From contig NW_017265147.1 of the NCBI RefSeq assembly GCF_001638985.1, positions 651,545 to 715,544 of the forward strand: DNA of 64,000 nucleotides, in the 5' to 3' direction. Source of the stretch: Phycomyces blakesleeanus NRRL 1555(-). Taxonomy: Eukaryota > Mucoromycota > Mucoromycetes > Mucorales > Phycomycetaceae. The notes below the pieces were generated by a model. It searched no databases, was not told where the DNA came from, and saw only the letters and a program-made list of their open reading frames with translations. This document shows, piece by piece, positions 45,972 to 57,298 of this stretch (positions are counted from its first letter, which is position 1; every line of letters begins with the position of its first letter). The position numbers and the translations under genes are program-made.

Positions 45972-47694
45972 TAAACCTAAAAGCTACGTGCCTTTTTCTA
46001 CTGCTTTTACCAATGTCAATGGGAAAAGTGAAATTGAACGCCGACTTTCTTTTCGAGTCACAGAGCTAACAAGCTTGCTCAAAAGAACCTGCTTGTCAAA
46101 TCCAAAGTTGATCATGGAGACCAAGAATGATTTTCATAAATTACGCCTGGAGAAAAAGGCAATGAGAGCAGCTAAGAAGTTGCGTGATATGAAATGCGAA
46201 CAAAAACAGCCGCAGCAGACTTCTGGGCCTCTGAAACGTTCTTTTCGTGCCGTTCCTCACAAGACAGACGAGGCAAAGGACTCATGCACCATTAGTGTGA
46301 TGACTTATAATGTATAATACTTTAAAGAGTACTTGGAAAAAATCTTCAGATTAAATTAATGCTTTCTTTCAAAGATCCTTGCTCAGAATTTGGTTAAACG
46401 CGAGATATTTCCCCATTCAGGCGATATGTTGAAATGGGTTGGTATATTCTTTCATAAGATTTGATACATGTATTAATAGGGTAATTTTCTTTGTTGGTAG
46501 AAAACACGCAGAAGAATGATAACTGAAGATATTGCTCAGTATAAGCCTGAAATAATGTGCCTTCAAGGTGAGTGTTTTAAAAGGACAATATTTATCATCC
46601 GATCTGCATGAAAACATACTATACTATTCTAGAGGTGGATTATTACGAAGAATACTACCAAGAAGCTTTTGATAATATTGGGTAAGTAATCAAATATTCA
46701 AAATTGAAAGAAGAATAGTCGAATTATATATATATATATATTCTAACATATTCTATTAGTTACAAGACAGAATTCTTCAAGCATCCTAAAAAACAGCATG
46801 GTAAAGATCAAGATAATCTTTGGGATTAGTAATTAAAAACTTCTTGTGTAGGCTGTATGATTGGATACAATCCGAATGTATTTGAAAAGAAACAATATTT
46901 AACAATTGAGTATGATGAGGATAGACTCTGCCCACCAACTCAACAAACTGGAAATATTGCACAGTTTATAGCCCTTGAGCATGTTAAGCACAAGAACGTT
47001 GGTTTAATTGTCGGAAATACTCATTTGTACTGGAGACCAGAATCATTCTATGAAAAACTTCGACAAGCAACTATCTACGCGCAATGGCTATCATGTTTTA
47101 CACTTGATTTGCGAGAAACATTTCCAGATATTGAATGGACACCGTTACTTATTGGTGGTAAGATTTTTTGAATATATATATATACCAACAGTATAAGTCT
47201 TTGATTCATTAAATATTATGATTCTCTTAATATGCTGTATGTCTACAGACTTTAACACTTCTCCCGAGGATCCGGCCTACAGCGCACTCACCAGAAAGCC
47301 TCTCACTGATGTACAATGGAAAGCTCTTGAAGACTCTCGACGTAAATTCGGTGATGAGAGTGAACCTAGCGAGTCTCTAGTCAATTGTGTTTCTCCACAA
47401 GAGCTTGTCGAAGATATCAACAATACGCTCCCATTCCACAGTATCTACAACTGCTATGGAGAAATTGACAATGTATTATCTGGGTCTTGTGGAGAACCAA
47501 AATTCACTAACTATTCCGCAGTTTATATTGGAACCTTAGACTATTTGTTTATAGAAAATAATGCGTTAGATAAATGTTTTGTGACAGAAGTACTAGAGAT
47601 TCCATCAGAAGACATGCTAAAACCTGCACTACCAAATAAGAATTTTGGTAGTGATCACCTTTGTTTAATTGCAAAGATAAAAATGTATTCTTAA
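45949..47694 (+). CDS. Ngl2-like exoribonuclease (CCR4/Angel-type EEP family)
   Basis: Mg-dependent 3'-5' RNA nuclease of the exonuclease-endonuclease-phosphatase family; yeast Ngl2 trims 5.8S rRNA. Exons: 45949-46311, 46375-46437, 46501-46567, 46633-46681, 46760-46800, 46852-47157 and 47249-47694; 444 residues from ATG 45949. The family reads in order: ISVMTYNILAQNLVKREIFP, CLQEVDYYEEYYQEAF (metal Glu), VGNTHLYWRPE (catalytic His), LLIGDFNTSPEDPAYS (Asp/Asn), GTLDYLFIE and the final GSDHLCLIAKI (Asp-His). All active-site residues are present. The N-terminus is basic (MKILLRNIKPKSYVPFSTAF), mitochondrion-like. A second ATG at 46112 (METKNDFHKLRLEKK) would remove it and end the overlap with AAGAB. 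Which is used is unknown. Confidence 0.92.
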
Positions 47695-47947
47695 TTAGAA
47701 ACTAGTAGCCTATTATCATTTTTTGAATATTATAAAAAAAAGTTTCAGGAAGTCTATGCTTGTTCAGTCAAAATGTGTTAAATATGTGTCTTTGCAGTAT
47801 TGAGTGTTTTGTAGTTTCTTAAAATCCCGGCGTATAAAGAATAGAGCAATCAATATATTCTATATTATCAAGGGGTGAGGATTTCTAAAGATTTCTCTGG
47901 ACGTTCATTTTTAATGACCGACGCTGGAATAACTCCTTATCATTATC

Positions 47948-48145
47948 ATGGCCTCTACATCAGATGACCTTGGGTACCTCATCTGTGTTCTTCCAAACTT
48001 TTCTACATCTATTGTAGAAGAAATATTTGATAAAAATTCTGCCTTTGAAGATTGGGTGAAAGAAAACCCTTCCCACTACGCCAACTTCATCCCCAACCAC
48101 ACCTACATCCCCATTCCCACGGCATCAGATCCAAGTCTGGCTTGA
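47948..48145 (+). CDS. small hypothetical protein, 65 aa
   Basis: ATG 47948, frame ending in TGA at 48145. It is a well-mixed sequence (MASTSDDLGYLICVLPNFST, then IVEEIFDKNSAFEDWVKENP, then a Pro/Thr/Ile-rich end). Codon composition is unlike the AT spacer around it. No domain recognised. A downstream exon cannot be excluded, but none was found. Confidence 0.4.
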   Translation: MASTSDDLGYLICVLPNFSTSIVEEIFDKNSAFEDWVKENPSHYANFIPNHTYIPIPTASDPSLA

Positions 48146-49204
48146 ACTACCACCCCACTCACACCTTGTCTTGATGCTATTTATTGCAGGTTTATTACCA
48201 TACTTTTTGACTCGGTTTCTCTTATAAAACAACCGTATATTTAACTTTTTTTTTTCTTTTTCTATTATAGGCGAAAGCAATGAGTGCCTCGAAGAATTCT
48301 ATAATGCTACTATTTTTGATAAGTCTTTATTCTTTTTCTTTATTTTCTTGACACACTTTTGGCTTCCTAACCACCTCAGCAAACAAGATGCTTGTAGTAG
48401 TAGTCCTTTGGATGAACACCATGATACCAACCATTGCAGTAGTAGTCCTCGGATGAACATCATTGGCTTGGGTTCTCATGCGAGGTGGAAGAAGCAGTGT
48501 ATAACGATATGTTGAACTTATCTTTTTTCTTTTTTTTTTTTATAGACGAAGCAGTGATGACTTACAAAATTCCTCACAGTTTGTTACTGTTCTTGATGGT
48601 CTTATTACTTTTATCTACTTTCTCCACTCTTCGACGTCATATCCCTTTTCCTGTCTTATTACAAACTGTTATATTTGAGTGTACTAGCTTTTCTCCACCT
48701 CTCTATTGTTTATATTATATTAATAAATCTTTTTTAAAATTACTATATCAAAATGTACCTTTTCAAATTGTTCAAGGTTCAAGCTATTGGAAGTATCGTT
48801 AACTGTAATTTTATGTATTACTTGACTTTTTCATTTGGATCGAGATTAGGTGTGGTATTTGAATGTGTAATATGCATATCAATAAGGAAAGAATTTGCCG
48901 TTATCCGTGGTGATAATATAATATGCTGTGGTCACTGGCAAATTTTCATTCGTTGTCACGAAGAATATATGTATAGTTTCGTGTTGTTATCTTCCTTTGT
49001 TCATATCCACATTTTATTATAACAACAGTTTATTATTGTTTTTTAAACAGTAATAGCAGATGCTTGTTCCAGAGGGCATACAATAAATTTCCAAGAATTT
49101 TTAATACACCAGACTCATTAAACCAGGAGCTTACTGACTGCCATTATTATTATGTAATATGATCATTCTGAAACCTCTATACTATGTATCTACATGGTGT
49201 TATA
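48146..49204. other. spacer, no gene seen
   Basis: AT-rich. It contains an imperfect direct repeat of about 25 bases (GTAGTAGTCC...GGATGAACA) at roughly 48395-48422 and 48440-48465, and T tracts. Two low-complexity frames (48485-48802, 48753-49022) are hydrophobic by composition only. Confidence 0.45.
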
Positions 49205-49500
49205 CTTTTTACACAGTATGGGTTACGTTTACGAAACGTATAAGTCTCGTGGAGCGATTGATTGCCAAAAATCTACAATTTTATCAGCAATATACCTTCC
49301 TCCTTATTCACTAATGTTGAGTCCCATAGAGGAATTTTGGTCCAAGTTGAAGGCCGGTGTGGAACGATAGATCTTATCAACAAATAGTCCTTTGACACCT
49401 CGTATTGTCCAGTCAGCATACTTAGTTACTGCTAAAGATTGTGAAGGGTGGATACGTCATGCGATGTCTTATTTTCTTCGTTGTATCCTTGAAGAAAAAT
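49205..49500 (+). pseudogene. C-terminal remnant of an older DD34E transposase
   Basis: Conceptual translation reads SAIYLPPYSLMLSPIEEFWS, then KLKAGVER, a stop, and later AKDCEGWIRHAMSYFLRCIL ending in EEK. This is clearly homologous to the C-terminus of the intact transposase 1.5 kb downstream (YLPPYSPFLNPIEEFWSKVK; KKDCEGWIKHSKSFFQKCLN). It carries in-frame stops. The N-terminal two-thirds are missing. It belongs to an older, diverged relative. Confidence 0.8.
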
Positions 49501-49713
49501 GTTATAGCTACTATTGTTTTTAAAATCATCATTTATTCTTTATCATTAAAAAAAATAACCAACTTTTTGTCTAGTTTTTCTTTCCATGCTACAAAAGAAT
49601 TGCTACAGCTGGGGTTGTTAGCCACCAAGTAAAAAGCATTTGGGCAGCAAATTATAAAAAACCAGCGCCATGTTGAAAAAAATGGACCGCCTAAAACGAG
49701 GAAAAATCCTGTA

Positions 49714-49795
49714 CGTCAAGGTAAAAATAGTTTTGCGTTGCTTAGTAATAAATTTTGCGCCAAGAGATTAGAAAAAAAAATATAAATTAACCTAA
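49714..49795 (+). repeat. left terminal inverted repeat
   Basis: 82 bases from CGTCAAGG to the TAACCTAA motif. It pairs with 51323-51403 on the opposite strand with about four mismatches and one single-base indel in an A tract. Confidence 0.95.
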
Positions 49796-49854
49796 GATAC
49801 CGTAAAGGTTTCGACTCCTTTTTTCTTTTATTTAGTTTAAATATTAGAACAAAC

Positions 49855-51246
49855 ATGCAAAGCGTTAGTGAATTTATTACTAATAGTGAAATTATTTCAG
49901 ATAACGATATGGACACTTCATCTGACGATTGTATGGAAGATGACGAGCAGGAAGAAATGGAAGTTGAGTATTTCAGTTTGAGCGAAGAATGGATGGAGAA
50001 AATAAGACGAATTGGGGATGATTCTCTATCATATGTACGTGAATATACGGAAGTAGATTTAATAGAGGAAGAGAATGACGATTTTTTTGAAGATGCTTTT
50101 CTCTTCGCAGAGCCAATGCCATTGAGAAAAAGACATACGGCTTTGAATGTTAAAACAAGAGGTTCTTACAGAAAATATACTCCTAAACAAGTTGAGAAAC
50201 TCTTCGACTTAATAATCGAAGAAGTATTCACGACAAAGGCTGCAGCTTTAGCCACTGGGATTAATGTACACACTGCCCAGAATTACGTTAAAACTTACAA
50301 CAATGATCCTGAGAGACGACTTCCAGGATCTTATTCTAAACCTCGTGGAAGACCTCGTAATAAGTTGACTGAGGAGCATTCTAAATTTCTAGTTGACTAT
50401 ATCGAAAAGAATACCACTGCTATATTAGATGAGTTAAAGTTAAAACTTTGTGAGAAATTTGAGGGTTTGAAAATCTCTATTTCTGCCATTCACAAAAATT
50501 TAGTACATAAGCATAACATTACGTTAAAGAAACTTGAAAAAATACCAGCAGCAAGAAATTCTGACAGAGTAATAGCATTACGAAAAGCGATTGTTGAACA
50601 ATATAAGAGTGATGCAGATATGGATTTTTCTAAGAATTGTGTTTTTATCGATGAAGCAGGTTTCAATTTGCCTACGCAAAGAAACCACGGCCGTTCATTA
50701 AAAGGCACACCTGCAAAGGGCACTGTACCAACTGGAAAAGGTGTAACATTTACAATTTTAGGTGCAATTTCTCAAGCAGGTATCATAAATATTGGAGTTA
50801 AAAAACCAGAATCATCTTCTTCTAAAAAAAGAAGGGCAGATGTTAAGGAAGTAAAAATAAATGGCAAAGTTGGGACAAGAACTGAGCACTTTTTGGCTTA
50901 TCTAAACAACGTAATGGATACACTAGATAAAAATGATATAAAGGGGCAGTATATTGTTATGGATAATGCACCTATTCATAAGCCAAAAGTAATCAAAGCA
51001 TTGATCGAAGAACGAGGACACAAGTGCATATATTTGCCACCATATTCTCCTTTCTTGAATCCAATCGAGGAATTTTGGTCAAAAGTAAAAGCTGGTGTTA
51101 GAAGAACACCATTGACGACAGATGATCGTCTCACAGATCGTATATGTGAATCGGCTGAAAAAGTAACAAAAAAAGATTGTGAAGGATGGATTAAGCATTC
51201 AAAGTCATTTTTCCAGAAGTGTTTGAATGAGGAAAGAAATCTTTAA
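49855..51246 (+). CDS. DD34E transposase (Tc1/mariner / IS630-type), intact
   Basis: Cut-and-paste transposase of 463 residues in one exon, ATG at 49855. The first ~100 residues are an acidic extension (DDCMEDDEQEEMEVEY, IEEENDDFFEDAF) not usual in short Tc1 proteins. A helix-turn-helix follows (YTPKQVEKLFDLIIEEVFTT, then AAALATGINVHTAQNYV), then an AT-hook-like KPRGRPRNKL and a second HTH (LKLCEKFEGLKISISAIHKN). The DDE core has D266 in CVFIDEAGFNL, D370 in YIVMDNAPIHKPK and E405 in YSPFLNPIEEFWSK, with 34 residues between the last two. A KKRRADVKEVK basic patch may be a nuclear signal. No stop or frameshift was seen. Confidence 0.96.
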   Translation: MQSVSEFITNSEIISDNDMDTSSDDCMEDDEQEEMEVEYFSLSEEWMEKIRRIGDDSLSYVREYTEVDLIEEENDDFFEDAFLFAEPMPLRKRHTALNVKTRGSYRKYTPKQVEKLFDLIIEEVFTTKAAALATGINVHTAQNYVKTYNNDPERRLPGSYSKPRGRPRNKLTEEHSKFLVDYIEKNTTAILDELKLKLCEKFEGLKISISAIHKNLVHKHNITLKKLEKIPAARNSDRVIALRKAIVEQYKSDADMDFSKNCVFIDEAGFNLPTQRNHGRSLKGTPAKGTVPTGKGVTFTILGAISQAGIINIGVKKPESSSSKKRRADVKEVKINGKVGTRTEHFLAYLNNVMDTLDKNDIKGQYIVMDNAPIHKPKVIKALIEERGHKCIYLPPYSPFLNPIEEFWSKVKAGVRRTPLTTDDRLTDRICESAEKVTKKDCEGWIKHSKSFFQKCLNEERNL

Positions 51247-51322
51247 AATAGTCAGTAGGAGTGCAGCTTTCAACAGACGCACTCTGAATGCTCACTGAGA
51301 TTTTAACATCATGAAGCAAGTA

Positions 51323-51403
51323 TTAGGTTATTTTATATTTTTTTTCTAATCTCTTGAGGCAAAATTTATTACTAGGCAACGCAAAACTATTTTTACCTTG
51401 ACG
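51323..51403 (-). repeat. right terminal inverted repeat
   Basis: 81 bases ending ACCTTGACG, inverted partner of 49714-49795, followed by the TA target duplicate. Confidence 0.95.
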
Positions 51404-51424
51404 TAAATATTCTTTTAGTGTCAG

Positions 51425-51450
51425 CGCAAATTAGTTTTTATCTTAACGCA
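51425..51450 (-). repeat. diverged terminal-repeat-like sequence outside the element
   Basis: 26 bases (CGCAAATTAG...CTTAACGCA) match the outer end of the right TIR at 19 of 26 positions, 22 bases beyond the intact element. It is a candidate right end of the older element whose transposase remnant is at 49205-49500. Confidence 0.45.
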
Positions 51451-54400
51451 GACTCATATTCAAAAAACAGTAAAAAAAATGTGCACCGGAGATTTAAGTT
51501 TAGGACTGCGCTTTTTGTCAGGCCTGGCGCTCACGTCAGAGCAAACGTGACATAGCTCCTTATTATTTTTACTGGCTTTGTGTTACTGTTCTACAGCAGA
51601 AAGGACAGCTAATAATATCTACTCAAGGTACTTATTAAAGCAACTTTGTAAGGTGAAGCAAAGCAAAGCAAAGAATCAAAGAAGTAAGGAAGCAAAGAAA
51701 TAATAAAGGGTTTGGTCTTGATCGGTGTAGTAATAATTCTAAAAGTTGAGTACAAGTTTCTATAACGGTGATTTGTAGGTTACTCTAGACTGGTCTGTGC
51801 TCTTTTTGTTCAAGGACGCAAGAGAAAGTTTTTTCTTTCTATCTTTTGCTTGTACAAATAGATATAAAATGAAACCAGTATTCAATAGTAAATAAGCCTC
51901 CATTTATTCCAAAGCTATACTAAGCAATAAATAAAAGGCAGAAAAGAAGGTAAAAAGTATAGATACACATATTATCTGGGTCTAGACATAATAGGTGACG
52001 GAATGTTGGATTCCAGGTTGAGTTTTATTGAAATGAGATTATACGAATAATTGAAAGTATCAAGATTTCCCAAGAGAGTGAATGATGGCTATAAGATGTC
52101 TAAGTATAAAAGCTCATGGCATAACATACGCTAAGAACAAAATCAAGGATGAGTTACACACATATATATAGAGAAATATTTGGTATCTTTAATAGAGAAA
52201 CAACACGATACTGTGAAGTTCTGTTAAGGATTTTACTAGAAAAGAGTATAGATATGCCTTCAGCTTGCTCAGCACCAGTATCGACTTGTTTATGACCAGA
52301 GTTACCTGGTTAGAAAATGGAATGGTGATTCTACAGCAACAACGACTTGGTAGTTAATGGAAATATACAGTTAAGGTTGTATTGGCAGTATTGTCTACAA
52401 ACAAATAAAGTAGTTTTACCTTAGTAAATTCTATACTTTACAAAGAGGGGTACCATAAGATAATAATGTTAATATCTTTCTCTTTAGATAATTTAATATT
52501 GATTACCCCCAACCTACTCTCACTTAAAACTTTTTCCCAAAAAGTATAAGAGTTAAATATAATCTGTCTACAAAGAAATCCAAAGTTTTCTCAATCTCAA
52601 GTAAAAATATATTAATATTACTAAGAAGAAAGAGAGAGAAAAGAAAGATGATTGAGTAACCATCATAACGCTTGATATGAGTATGCTAATAATAATAATA
52701 GGCTTTCTACTCCTTTAACTATTAGTACAGTATCAATGTTTCTTTTATTTCTTTATTTTTCTTTAAAAAAAAGGCACACAAAAGAAAGAAGCTTGGAGAG
52801 AAAAGAAGCTTTTTATACTTTAATATAAAAAGATGTAGGGAATACATATGTTTATGTAAAATTGGTAGGGAGACGCATTATTTTATTAGTGAAACTAGGA
52901 TCAGTATTTATTTATTTTTCTGGCAAAGTAGCATTGTTTCAATTTTTCTTCTATAGATTATATCATAAGCGCTATTTGAGCTGTATAATTCAATAAAGTG
53001 CAAAATCTTGGTGTTGAATCCGAATATCTTTGCCAATTTTTCAATCTTGGTCATATATAAATTAACACATGGACTTGCGTGAGCCAAAGATGTAGTAAGA
53101 CCCTTTTCTGGAGAAAATCTTTAGTAACATCTTTACACTATATTTCAATTAAACCACACTCAAAATTCAACTATAATCTCAAAGTTTTTATTAATTACTC
53201 TATCGTACTGTCAAATTAAGTACATATTCTTTTGACATTAATTTAAAGACCTTGACTATATATATATATAAATATATATTACATAAAAAAGTACAAATTA
53301 TTAATTTAGCTTGATAGAGAAAGCTTTTGTATGTGTGGTGGCATATTTGAAATATTTCATTTAATTATAGAATATTTCAGAAACTGTTTAAGCTATGTTT
53401 TTTAAAAGAAAAATATAAATGGTAGACGCAACACACTATATATATTAACTTAACATAAAAATCTTAAATACCATAGGATTAGTATGCATAGAAAGCAAAA
53501 TAATTTTATTACCTCTTTTAAAAGTGATATTGAAAAGGTTCTGATTATCAACATTGGTGACACACGCTGTATTTTTTATAAGGAATTATTGAGTCCTTTG
53601 TATGCATTTCTGATTCAGCACTTAATAGTTCTTTGAAAAGTAAATACATTTAATCTTTATATTTAGTGCACTTGAAATATATATATATATATATATGCGT
53701 GTGTGTGTGTGTCATATTTCTACAATTCAATCAATACAAGCTGTAGAACTTGTATTTTACCTCAAGATTCACATAATTGATTAAGCAATGAAAAAGTACA
53801 CTCGTCGTACTGATATAATACTTTCTTTAGCTATTTGAACTTTTACAAAGCAAAGGCACAATTTTGTAGTGTAAGATCGATTGATATGTATATTATTTTT
53901 GCTATCCTTGTGGGCCTTTGAGTAATCATGTATAACATATTGTTTATTTATTTTCTTGGTTCAGTGTCTCTATTGTGTTGCAAGGGTGTGCATTATCTAA
54001 TAAAGTTGATGCTGGGACCCCCGGCACAATCTAATTGTGGGGGATTTTTGTTTTTTTTTGATACAGGAAATTGAAATGACCTCGGGGTGATCAGGATCAG
54101 ATACTATAGCCAACGTTACGGCTGCTCCAAGTGTACAAGTGTTTATTAGGGTGTAGATGTATCTTTGGGGGGTTTGCTCCCTTTTTTCGGTTCTTGATTT
54201 TTTTTGGACGATCTCAAAGGATCATTTGGACGGTTGAATGGTTTCTAAAGTCATTTCTCCAGATGATTAACTATGGCGAGTATCACATCAATTGCTCATC
54301 TTTTTGTGTAGCAACTTATATTTTTTAATGACTCTCGTGCAACGTTGAAAGTTATCTGAATATAGAGGATGTGGATTAATAGAATTGATTAGATTCTAGT

Positions 54401-57298
54401 CCAACTCTAGTCCAACACTAGCCCTTACATGGCACAGCCAACTCACACATACACATACACACGCACAGATTATATAAATATCAGAGCAAAAAAAAAGCGC
54501 GCCATTTTGTACTGTCTTGGTTTAATAAGATTCTATGTCAAGGTTTATCAGCTAGTAACGATACATAGAATACAACATTTACTCATTTCGTTGAATATCT
54601 TCTGTGCTATGTAAGTATTGAATAGTTTCTCTTAGGCTATCGGTAATACTGATTATACCCTTGTTATTATTATTTTCAAAATTATATTCTATTGAATTCT
54701 TTGATGTTAAGATTAGACCAACTTTGCAGCATTGCACAAATGATTTGTGAAAATGCTGTACTATTTTACCAAAGGAGCATGTGCTATTCTCCTATTGTTC
54801 GACTTTTTTTTTTCTCTTTTTCTCGTTAACATAGATCAAGATCAAGATCAAGATTAAGATCAAGATCAAGATCAAATATACACATTCATACCTCTCTGTC
54901 TATCCTTTCGCTTTTAATAATAATAATAATAATAATCATTATCATAATTGAATAGTAATAGCAATAGTTTGCTCAAACCACTTTCAATTTTTACTGTTTG
55001 GCTTGCAAAGATAATTTTTGATAATATTGTATGTTTTATTGCTTTGTAAAAATACAGCCCAGTGTAGAAGACTAGGGTTTAATCATAAGATCACTGTAGC
55101 AGTAAAATTGTGATTACTTTTTTTTTGGTATACAGAGTGATTGATTGAATAAAGAAAAGCAAGAAATTGTAATAATATTTAGCATACGATAATAATTCTG
55201 TGATTAATCCTAATTTTCCAAAACAGGAGCTAAAAAAAAAGCACCTTGTTAAAATATACGTTTAATTGTCTATAAAAGGAATATAAATCATACACAAGGC
55301 AGTATATGTATACCTTTTATTTATCTTGCTTTATTGTTCTAGTCATCATTCGATATTATTGTGCCTTACACTAGAAATAATACAAGACAATATTTGGATA
55401 AATCTTTACGTCTTTAGATCTTTAGATCTATATATCTATATTATTAGGATCAGATTTAGAATTAGAATTAGAGTTACAATTGCAATTGCAATTACAATTA
55501 AAATTGGTATTACTTTCATTACTACTAATATTACTACGATTATTATCAATTGTATTTGTGCATATAATCTTGTCGAGCAAAACCTTTTCTTCACCGGTAC
55601 TTTGCGGGTGAGTGTGTATATTGATCTGATAATCAGTATGGTCATATTGATTTGTTTCTATTTTAACTGTACTACTGCTACTGTTAATGTTACTGCTACT
55701 ATTGTTATTCTCACTGATATACTTGTATATTATCTAGAGCCTAAGTATGGCTCATAATTAATGATACGATATAAAGGAGAATTAACTGACAGTATACAGA
55801 GGAAGTAGAGAAGAAGAAAAATCTAAAGAAAAAGGGTTTGAATATGTAAATGTGTGTATGAATGGATGGTTATCGGAGGTCTAAATATTGTAGGCTGGGT
55901 TTAGACAATAAAAAAAAGAAAAATCTGATAACAACAAACAAATGTGTTTAAGCACATTTCAGTGTGTATTTGTTTGTATTTTTTTATTATTATTTTGAAA
56001 CCCTAATTTTCTGTACAAATGTAGTAATTGATCGGAATATGATGGTGGTGAGAAATTGATCAATTGTAATATTGTGATGGCCATAAAGAGAAAGAAAAAG
56101 AAAAGAGAGCACAAAACCACAGCATGAAATGCCCTTACACAAGAAACCTTGATCTAAACATTGTCTTACATTGTACAAAGACCAGGGTGTTTCGGTAAAT
56201 CTGGGTCTCATTCAACATAATCCATGTCAAAATAAAATGGGCCGTTACCTTGGAAACATATTGCATTGAAATCCTTTTTTTTTTTAAGAAAAAAAATATT
56301 TCTATCTAGGATCTGATAACATTGTACTCATAAAAGATAATCGAAGCAATCTTGGCCCACAGGCCAACTGATATTTTTCTTTTCTTTATAGGGTGTAGGG
56401 TATTAAATAGTTTATCCTTATTTTCCAAAAAAAGAGTACTTTGAAATATAAATATAGATTTTTATATAAAAATAAAAATAAAAACTACCATTCTTATTCT
56501 TATTTGTATTATATAACCAATAATAGCTATATAAATATATACAGACAGATATATAGCCTATATAGAAATATGCTGGGGTTCAAAGCATTATAGGGTTTTT
56601 TTTTGGTGGAGTAATAGAACAGTGAGAAGAGTCAAACGTTTGTCTGACTTGCACAAGCAAATTTTGTTTGTTTAATTTGTCTTTTAATGGAGTGCACTTG
56701 CGCCACCTTGAGCACAAATATGTACTGTGTAAGTTAATATTCATTTCAGGACAGATCTTTTAATCGTATGAGGAAATATGCAGATTAAGCAAAAAGATTA
56801 TTATTTTTTGTGATTTTTTTGATTCCTCGGATTTGTGTGCATATTTCTTGATAAACTCAATTGTAGTTTTTCAATTTTTCAATTTTTTTTTGGGATATTG
56901 AAATTGAAATCTAGTAATTTACATAACACTATCCTACCATAATCGGTTGAGTTTTCATCCAACATATCTGATCAAATTGACTATCAATTAGAATTATATT
57001 TTGAAAGCGCGGGCAGGCAAAATAATAATAGTAGTAGTAATCAAATACACCACATAAGGACAGGAAAAGAGGTATTTTTTTTAATAATAATAATAATATA
57101 TTATTATAATATGTGTATAAGTGAATTATTCGATGGCTCGATTATCAGTATTTTTTATATATATTATACGAATTAAAAAAAAAAGACAGAAATAAAGAGA
57201 GAATAAAGGATAAATGATAAATAGGTAGTTACAGAAGAAGGTGGGGTAAAAGGAAGAAACAATAACAGATAGAAGAGTAAGATATGCTAAATAGGTTT
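51451..57298. other. 5.8-kb gene-poor spacer
   Basis: No frame above chance and no join that makes a recognisable protein; the longest (55326-55757) is Ile/Thr low-complexity. Features seen: a GC-rich patch near 51500-51550 (GTCAGGCCTGGCGCTCACGTC), AGCAAAGCAA runs near 51655-51700, a CAAGAT repeat near 54836-54872, a (AT)n/(GT)n tract at 53677-53712, ATTA/ATTAC runs near 55445-55545, and a strong hairpin at 54018-54043. The 3' UTR of FTR1 is at its right edge. Confidence 0.55.
54018..54043 (+). other. strong hairpin followed by a T tract (possible small-RNA end or terminator)
   Basis: CACAAT pairs with ATTGTG around a CTA loop. The stem is extended by four C-G pairs across a two-base GG bulge, and is followed from 54045 by a T-rich run. 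It is an isolated GC-rich structure in gene-free DNA. No known ncRNA sequence was recognised. Confidence 0.3.

Larger units (their letters stand above)
49714..51403 (+). mobile_element. complete Tc1/mariner-superfamily DNA transposon with ~82-bp TIRs and TA duplication
   Basis: A 1690-base element bounded by inverted repeats starting CGTCAAGGTAAAAATAG. A TA dinucleotide flanks both sides (49712-49713 and 51404-51405), the target duplication expected of this superfamily. The single ORF between the repeats is an undamaged DD34E transposase. The repeats differ at only about four positions plus one A-tract indel over ~82 bases. The element appears recently mobile and possibly autonomous. It sits about 200 bases after the remnant of an older relative. 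Confidence 0.95.

Noticed and set aside
48485..49022. two overlapping hydrophobic plus-strand ORFs
   Set aside because: T-rich DNA naturally yields Phe/Leu/Ile; no start context, domain or splice structure supports them.
55326..55757. 143-residue ORF in the 51-57 kb spacer
   Set aside because: Composed of ATT/ATTAC repeats giving Ile/Thr low complexity; no domain and no splice partner.
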